From NCBI GenBank assembly GCA_900554265.1, contig USGZ01000092.1:1-6808 (forward strand): a stretch of 6,808 nt of DNA, read 5' to 3'. The notes beneath the pieces were generated by a model, which did not search any database, was not told the origin of the DNA, and saw nothing but the letters and a program-made list of their open reading frames with translations. The translations under genes and the position numbers were made by a program. This document shows, in pieces, positions 4,617 through 6,808 of the stretch (positions are counted from its first letter, which is position 1; the number at the start of each line of letters is the position of its first letter). This DNA is from an uncultured Porphyromonadaceae bacterium (lineage in GTDB: Bacteria; Bacteroidota; Bacteroidia; Bacteroidales; Muribaculaceae).

Positions 4617-6224
4617 TCAGGCCTGGCGGGAGGTGAGGAAATCGTTGAGGTCCGTCTCCTTGTCCAGTCCGAGTTTTTTGCGCAGACGGAAGCGGGCGGT
4701 GTTGACGCTCATGCGCGTGATGCCCAGGCAGAGGGCTATGCCTTCGTTGCTCTGATGCATGTAGATGAGCATGCACAGCAGTTCGTCGGAGGAGGTGAGC
4801 TGCGGATAGTCTTTCCTCAGGTCGCGGAGGAAATGGGGATATAGGACCTCGAAGGACCGCCGCAGCTCGCGTTCGGTTTCGTCTGTCAGCGGCGAGGGGG
4901 TAAGATGCTTCACCAGGTTGCCTATGTTTATTTCCTGCTCGCGGCGCTCGCGGTCCTGGAGTTCCTTGCCCAGGCGCTCTACGGCTTCCTGAAGCTGTTC
5001 GGTAGCGGCGTTGGCGTTTTTCTGGCGGGTCAGCAGGCTTTCGATTCTGCGCTTGAGCTCGCGGCGCTGCTGGCGCATGCGGCGCACATGCCTTACGGTA
5101 ATCACCGATGCGCCTATCGTCAGCAACGCACCGAGTGCGACGGCAATCCAGAGGTAGGCAATCATACGGTTGTGGAGGTGCTCGGTGGCGCGGACGCGCT
5201 CGAGTTCGGCCTCCTTCTCGTGGATACGGTAGCGGAACTCGGCTCCCAGAACGGCATCGGAGCGCAGGGAGCGTTCCTGAGAATCCGCCAGCGCCTCATA
5301 CTCCAGGTAGAGCGGGCCCATGCGGCGGTAGTCGCCCAGGGTCGCGTAGGTATGCAGGAGCATCTTGTCGCCGTAGGCAATCATCTCCTTGTCTTCGCGC
5401 TCGCGGTATGTGCGCATGGCTTCTTCCATCATCGGAATGCCCTTTGCGGGATTGCCAAGCTCGGCATATCCCTGGCCTAAGATAAACATATGGCCGGATT
5501 TGAAAAGGCTACCCAGCGAGTCGGCGTTGATGCGTTCGAGAGCCTTTACTGCCGGAGCCAGCGAATCGGGGTAGCGGTCGGCATGCTCGATGAGGTACCA
5601 CGCCTGTGCGCGTGTCAGATGGGCGCGGGTAAGTTCGGGATTGCTGAGGCGGGGATTGTCGCTGACGGTCTCGATGCCCTTGTAATTGCAGTAGAACAGC
5701 GATTCGGGCTCGCCCATAAGCGAGAAGCATTCGCCGCGGAAGCGCCACAGGTCAGGGAGGTAGATGCGGTTGCTGCCGGTGGCGTATTTCATGGCTTCAT
5801 CGTAGCATTTCAGTGCCTCGTCGTAAACGCCGAGGCGCGAATAGAGATTGGCTCGGTTCCCGTAGAGCCGGAGGGCGGCGGCGCAGTCGGCCTCGGTCTG
5901 CGGAGCATGGCCTGCCAGCGAGTCCGACGCTTCCATCAGATAATCGAGGCCGCGGACATAGTCGCCGACGCGGCAGTAATAATAGCCGGCCTGAGACAGG
6001 ATTTCGACGGCATAGGGGGAGCCGGTGCGCCTCAGTTCGTCAACGGCCTGCTGCTGAACAGCGATAAAGGTATCGGAAGCAGCGCCTGCGGTACGCAGTG
6101 ATTCGGCGAGGCTGTGGAGGAGGCCGGCGCGATTGCCGGCGGCAGGTTCTGCCTGACCGCCGCCGGCGCAGCCCGGCGACAGAACGACAAGTGCAGTCAG
6201 TATCAGGAATAGAAGTGAGCGCAT
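4617..6224 (-). CDS. Membrane-anchored TPR regulator with C-terminal helix-turn-helix
   Basis: This 535-residue protein belongs to a common Bacteroidetes architecture. The N-terminus (residues 1-19, ending SPGC) resembles a lipoprotein signal with Cys19 lipidated, though Ser at -3 and Pro at -2 make the lipobox imperfect. Tetratricopeptide-like helices fill about 70-320 (for example YYYCRVGDYVRGLDYLMEAS at 81-100 and LYSRLGVYDEALKCYDEAM at 127-145), presumably in the periplasm. One membrane helix spans about 354-377 (IAYLWIAVALGALLTIGASV). A basic cytoplasmic coiled coil (about 380-432) follows. The C-terminal LuxR-like helix-turn-helix is at about 478-520 (ELLCMLIYMH, then ITRMSVNTARFRLRKKLGL). 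It presumably transmits a periplasmic signal to DNA binding; signal and targets are unknown. I chose ATG 6224 over the in-frame ATG 6293 because only the former starts a signal peptide and a promoter-like element lies between them. The pgm gene downstream has its own promoter. Confidence 0.88.
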   Translation of the reverse strand: MRSLLFLILTALVVLSPGCAGGGQAEPAAGNRAGLLHSLAESLRTAGAASDTFIAVQQQAVDELRRTGSPYAVEILSQAGYYYCRVGDYVRGLDYLMEASDSLAGHAPQTEADCAAALRLYGNRANLYSRLGVYDEALKCYDEAMKYATGSNRIYLPDLWRFRGECFSLMGEPESLFYCNYKGIETVSDNPRLSNPELTRAHLTRAQAWYLIEHADRYPDSLAPAVKALERINADSLGSLFKSGHMFILGQGYAELGNPAKGIPMMEEAMRTYREREDKEMIAYGDKMLLHTYATLGDYRRMGPLYLEYEALADSQERSLRSDAVLGAEFRYRIHEKEAELERVRATEHLHNRMIAYLWIAVALGALLTIGASVITVRHVRRMRQQRRELKRRIESLLTRQKNANAATEQLQEAVERLGKELQDRERREQEINIGNLVKHLTPSPLTDETERELRRSFEVLYPHFLRDLRKDYPQLTSSDELLCMLIYMHQSNEGIALCLGITRMSVNTARFRLRKKLGLDKETDLNDFLTSRQA

Positions 6225-6247
6225 AAAGTTTTCAGAACTATGTTGCG

Positions 6248-6279
6248 CGAAGTTAGCGAAAAATCCGCACAGACCCAAT
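6248..6279 (-). promoter_or_regulatory. Probable promoter of the TPR regulator gene
   Basis: TAACTTCG (6255-6248, one mismatch to TAnnTTTG) is preceded at 20 bases by ATTG (6279-6276, one mismatch to TTTG). Spacing equals that of the two better promoters in this window. Transcription would start near 6241, about 17 bases before ATG 6224, which supports that start codon over the one at 6293. Confidence 0.45.
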
Positions 6280-6308
6280 ATCCGGCCATGCACTGAGCCT
6301 TAAAATGC

Positions 6309-6332
6309 GATTTGTCTATAGCAAATCTATAG
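6309..6332. promoter_or_regulatory. Operator-like symmetric site upstream of the TPR regulator
   Basis: The palindromic hexamer CTATAG occurs at 6316-6321 and 6327-6332, 11 bp (one helical turn) apart, inside the direct repeat TCTATAG (6315-6321, 6326-6332). It overlaps an inverted repeat GATTTG-N7-CAAATC (6309-6327). The site is centred about 80 bases upstream of the predicted start of the TPR regulator message. A weak terminator role for the M48 gene is an alternative, but the stem is A/T-rich. Confidence 0.35.
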
Positions 6333-6361
6333 GATGACGGCGCTCGGAAGGCACGTGTCCG

Positions 6362-6808
6362 TTACTTGGTTTCGGGGCGGGTATAGTGGTCCCGCTCGCA
6401 TCGGCGGCTCATGCGCTCGATGCGGTCCTGAGTCTCGGGATGGGAGGAGAACATCTTCTGGATATAGGTGCTCTGGCCTTGCTCGCCCTCCAGGGACTGC
6501 AGTTTCTCGAAGGCCATGACCATGCCCCAGGGATTCTTTCCTTTGGCGACCAGGAATTCATAGCCGCAGTCGTCGGCTTCCTTTTCCTGCTTCTGCGAGT
6601 AGCGGGCGTTGATCAGTCCCTGCGTCAGTGTGCCGAGCTGGGATTCGGTCAGGGCGGCCGCGCGGCTGCCTGTGGCGGCGACGGCGTCCTTGAGGGCGTC
6701 CGAGAGCAGCTGGGTGCGGAAGGCGTTCTTGGAGTGGTGGCGCAACACGTGGCCGATTTCATGGCCTATGACGCCGAGGAGTTCGTCCTCGCTCATCAGG
6801 TCCATCAG
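6362..6808 (-). CDS. M48 family zinc metallopeptidase, C-terminal part only
   Basis: The last 148 residues of an M48 peptidase, resembling the LoiP/YggG lipoprotein proteases that degrade misfolded envelope proteins. The frame is open across the right edge (CTG at 6808-6806), so the internal Met at 6805 is not the start; the N-terminus, expected to carry a lipoprotein signal, is outside the window. The zinc motif HEIGH is at fragment residues 16-20 (two His ligands and catalytic Glu17). The third ligand is the Glu of KEADDCG (residue 77). The conserved FSSHPETQDRI motif near the C-terminus is typical of the family and completes the domain. Nothing in the fragment suggests decay. A 137-bp gap separates it from the TPR regulator. 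Substrate and localisation are inferred from the family only. Confidence 0.93.
   Translation of the reverse strand: MMDLMSEDELLGVIGHEIGHVLRHHSKNAFRTQLLSDALKDAVAATGSRAAALTESQLGTLTQGLINARYSQKQEKEADDCGYEFLVAKGKNPWGMVMAFEKLQSLEGEQGQSTYIQKMFSSHPETQDRIERMSRRCERDHYTRPETK

Noticed and set aside
6224..6293. Extended N-terminus of the TPR regulator from ATG 6293
   Set aside because: The extra 23 residues precede the signal peptide and would bury it, and a promoter-like element lies within them.
1..6808. Mobile element, CRISPR array or defence system
   Set aside because: No transposase, integrase, regularly spaced repeats or defence-type protein motifs are visible on either strand; the genes are housekeeping and regulatory.

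Overview
The window reads as a chromosomal housekeeping segment of a GC-rich member of the Bacteroidales. The evidence is lipoprotein signals, absence of clear Shine-Dalgarno sites, promoters of the Bacteroidetes TTTG-N20-TAnnTTTG type, a tRNA gene without an encoded CCA, and the protein families present. A Muribaculaceae- or Alistipes-like gut genus is plausible, but the family cannot be fixed from this sequence alone. Every gene I can support is on the minus strand, so transcription runs from the right edge to the left.

In transcription order, the right edge holds the C-terminal 148 residues of an M48 zinc metallopeptidase (HEIGH motif, LoiP-like). A 137-bp gap with operator-like symmetry leads to a 535-residue regulator. 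It has a lipoprotein-type N-terminus, TPRs, one membrane helix, a coiled coil and a C-terminal helix-turn-helix. Next, behind a well-formed promoter, comes a complete phosphoglucomutase/phosphomannomutase of 582 residues with a strong hairpin terminator. A gene-free stretch of about 350 bp (2326-2679) follows, holding that terminator, a cluster of GC-rich short repeats and hairpins, and the promoter of a tRNA-Thr(CGU) gene. The tRNA gene ends at a clear intrinsic terminator.

The left third appears to be one transcription unit. A single good promoter precedes a Crp/Fnr-family regulator, then an uncharacterised lipoprotein with an apparent internal duplication, then peptidase T, whose last two-thirds lie beyond the left edge. 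No second promoter was seen inside this unit.

No phage, insertion sequence, CRISPR array or defence system is visible. The points most worth checking are the repeat cluster, the symmetric sites at the pgm transcription start and upstream of the TPR regulator, the doubly anchored regulator, and the duplicated lipoprotein tied to a Crp/Fnr regulator. Nothing here is clearly a new system.
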